From Ectopseudomonas composti (GTDB lineage Bacteria > Pseudomonadota > Gammaproteobacteria > Pseudomonadales > Pseudomonadaceae), in the NCBI RefSeq assembly GCF_001567565.1, contig NZ_LSSW01000029.1:744001-808000 (forward strand): DNA of 64,000 bases, read 5' to 3'. The notes below the pieces were generated by a model, which worked only from the letters and a program-made list of their open reading frames with translations, was not told where the DNA came from and made no database searches. This document shows positions 63,501-64,000 of the stretch, in pieces. The translations under genes and the position numbers were made by a program. Numbering within the stretch: position 1 is the first letter of the stretch; every line of letters starts with the position of its first letter.

Positions 63501-64000
63501 TCAGGCAGCCGGTTCGAACAACTGCACCGCGGCGATCTCGCTGACGGTCAGACGCGCCTTGAGCTGCGTTGCCTGTTCGCGCGCCTTGGCCAGCGCCGCG
63601 TCCTTGACGTGGCCGTAGCCGCGGATCTGCTCCGGAATCTCGGCCAGCGCCACTGCCGTGCGGTAGTTACCGGCGTTGAGCTCGGCGAGCAGGTAGGCCA
63701 CGTTGGCTTCGTACTCCTCGATCAGCTCGCGCTCCAGGCGGCGCTCGGCACTGTGACCGAACGGATCGAGCACGCTGCCACGCAGGAACTTGAAACGCGC
63801 CAGCACGCCGAATGCCTTGAGCATCCAGGGACCGAAGCTGCGCTTGCGCGGCTCGCCGGTGACCGTATCCGGCTTGCTCAACCAGCTCGGCGCCAGGTGG
63901 AACTGCAACTGGTAATCGCCTTCGAACTGCGCTTCGAGCTGTTTGCGGAAGGTCTCGTCACTGTACAGCCGCGCCACTTCGTACTCGTCCTTGTAGGCCA
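63501..64000 (-). CDS. indolepyruvate ferredoxin oxidoreductase, C-terminal part (partial)
   Basis: Only the last 166 codons lie in the window; the frame stays open to the right edge (AYKDEYEVARLYS). The sequence LEAQFEGDYQLQFHLAPSWL, the stretch from TVTGEPRKRSFGPW, and PEQIRGYGHVK match the C-terminal domain of the large fused indolepyruvate ferredoxin oxidoreductase, which oxidises aryl-pyruvates to acyl-CoA. A GTG at 63977 is inside the gene, not its start. Confidence 0.88.
   Translation of the reverse strand, partial: AYKDEYEVARLYSDETFRKQLEAQFEGDYQLQFHLAPSWLSKPDTVTGEPRKRSFGPWMLKAFGVLARFKFLRGSVLDPFGHSAERRLERELIEEYEANVAYLLAELNAGNYRTAVALAEIPEQIRGYGHVKDAALAKAREQATQLKARLTVSEIAAVQLFEPAA

Overview
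The window looks like a chromosomal segment of a high-GC Pseudomonas. The gene order flgBCDE / flgFGHIJKL / cheR-cheV / flgA-flgM-flgN-flgZ is the Pseudomonas arrangement. Three sigma-54 (RpoN) -24/-12 elements and one sigma-28 (FliA) element sit where that genus puts them. I do not name a species.

Layout. (1) 35-805: glucose-1-phosphate cytidylyltransferase (rfbF), edge of a probable flagellin/O-antigen sugar locus. (2) 1003-12850, minus strand: flagellar rod, hook, ring and hook-junction genes in two operons, flgBCDE and flgFGHIJKL, each behind its own RpoN promoter. (3) 13204-17674: cheR and cheV (minus), then flgA, flgM, flgN and a PilZ gene (plus). (4) 17688-21886: MFS transporter, glutamine-synthetase-family ligase, and sstT. 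(5) 21953-62045: a complete-looking siderophore locus of about 40 kb. (6) 62121-64000: a shared terminator, tRNA-Arg(CCT), a leucine/Glu-family dehydrogenase, and the 3' end of an indolepyruvate ferredoxin oxidoreductase gene.

The siderophore locus is the interesting part. Four NRPS genes (49664-54466, 40137-49667, 31111-40134, 27332-31114) are transcribed right to left with 4-nt overlaps or a 2-nt gap. They read TubC-C-A-T-T-E / C-A-T-C-A-T-C-A-T / C-A-T-T-C-A-T-C-[Fe/2OG hydroxylase] / I-A-T-TE, giving seven adenylation domains. Reading the ten-residue specificity codes by eye, three match aspartate (positions 1, 5, 7), one matches diaminobutyrate (2), one glycine (6) and two are unassigned (3, 4). 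A stand-alone aspartyl beta-hydroxylase (54532-55524) and a second one fused to the third NRPS point to beta-hydroxyaspartate ligands. The domain before the last A domain has lost the condensation HHxxxDG motif and is a candidate 'interface' domain for the fused hydroxylase. The terminal thioesterase has Cys in place of the nucleophilic Ser. No ornithine hydroxylase, catechol or chromophore gene is present, so iron binding could rest mainly or wholly on beta-hydroxyaspartates. Accessory genes fit a siderophore: diaminobutyrate aminotransferase, MbtH protein, type II thioesterase, PvdE-type exporter, FecBCDE-type ABC importer, TonB receptor without a signalling domain, and FhuF-type ferric reductase. 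Fur-box-like sites lie in the key intergenic regions.

No insertion sequences, CRISPR arrays, rRNA genes or prophage genes were seen. Domain calls and codes were read directly from the translations without database searches.
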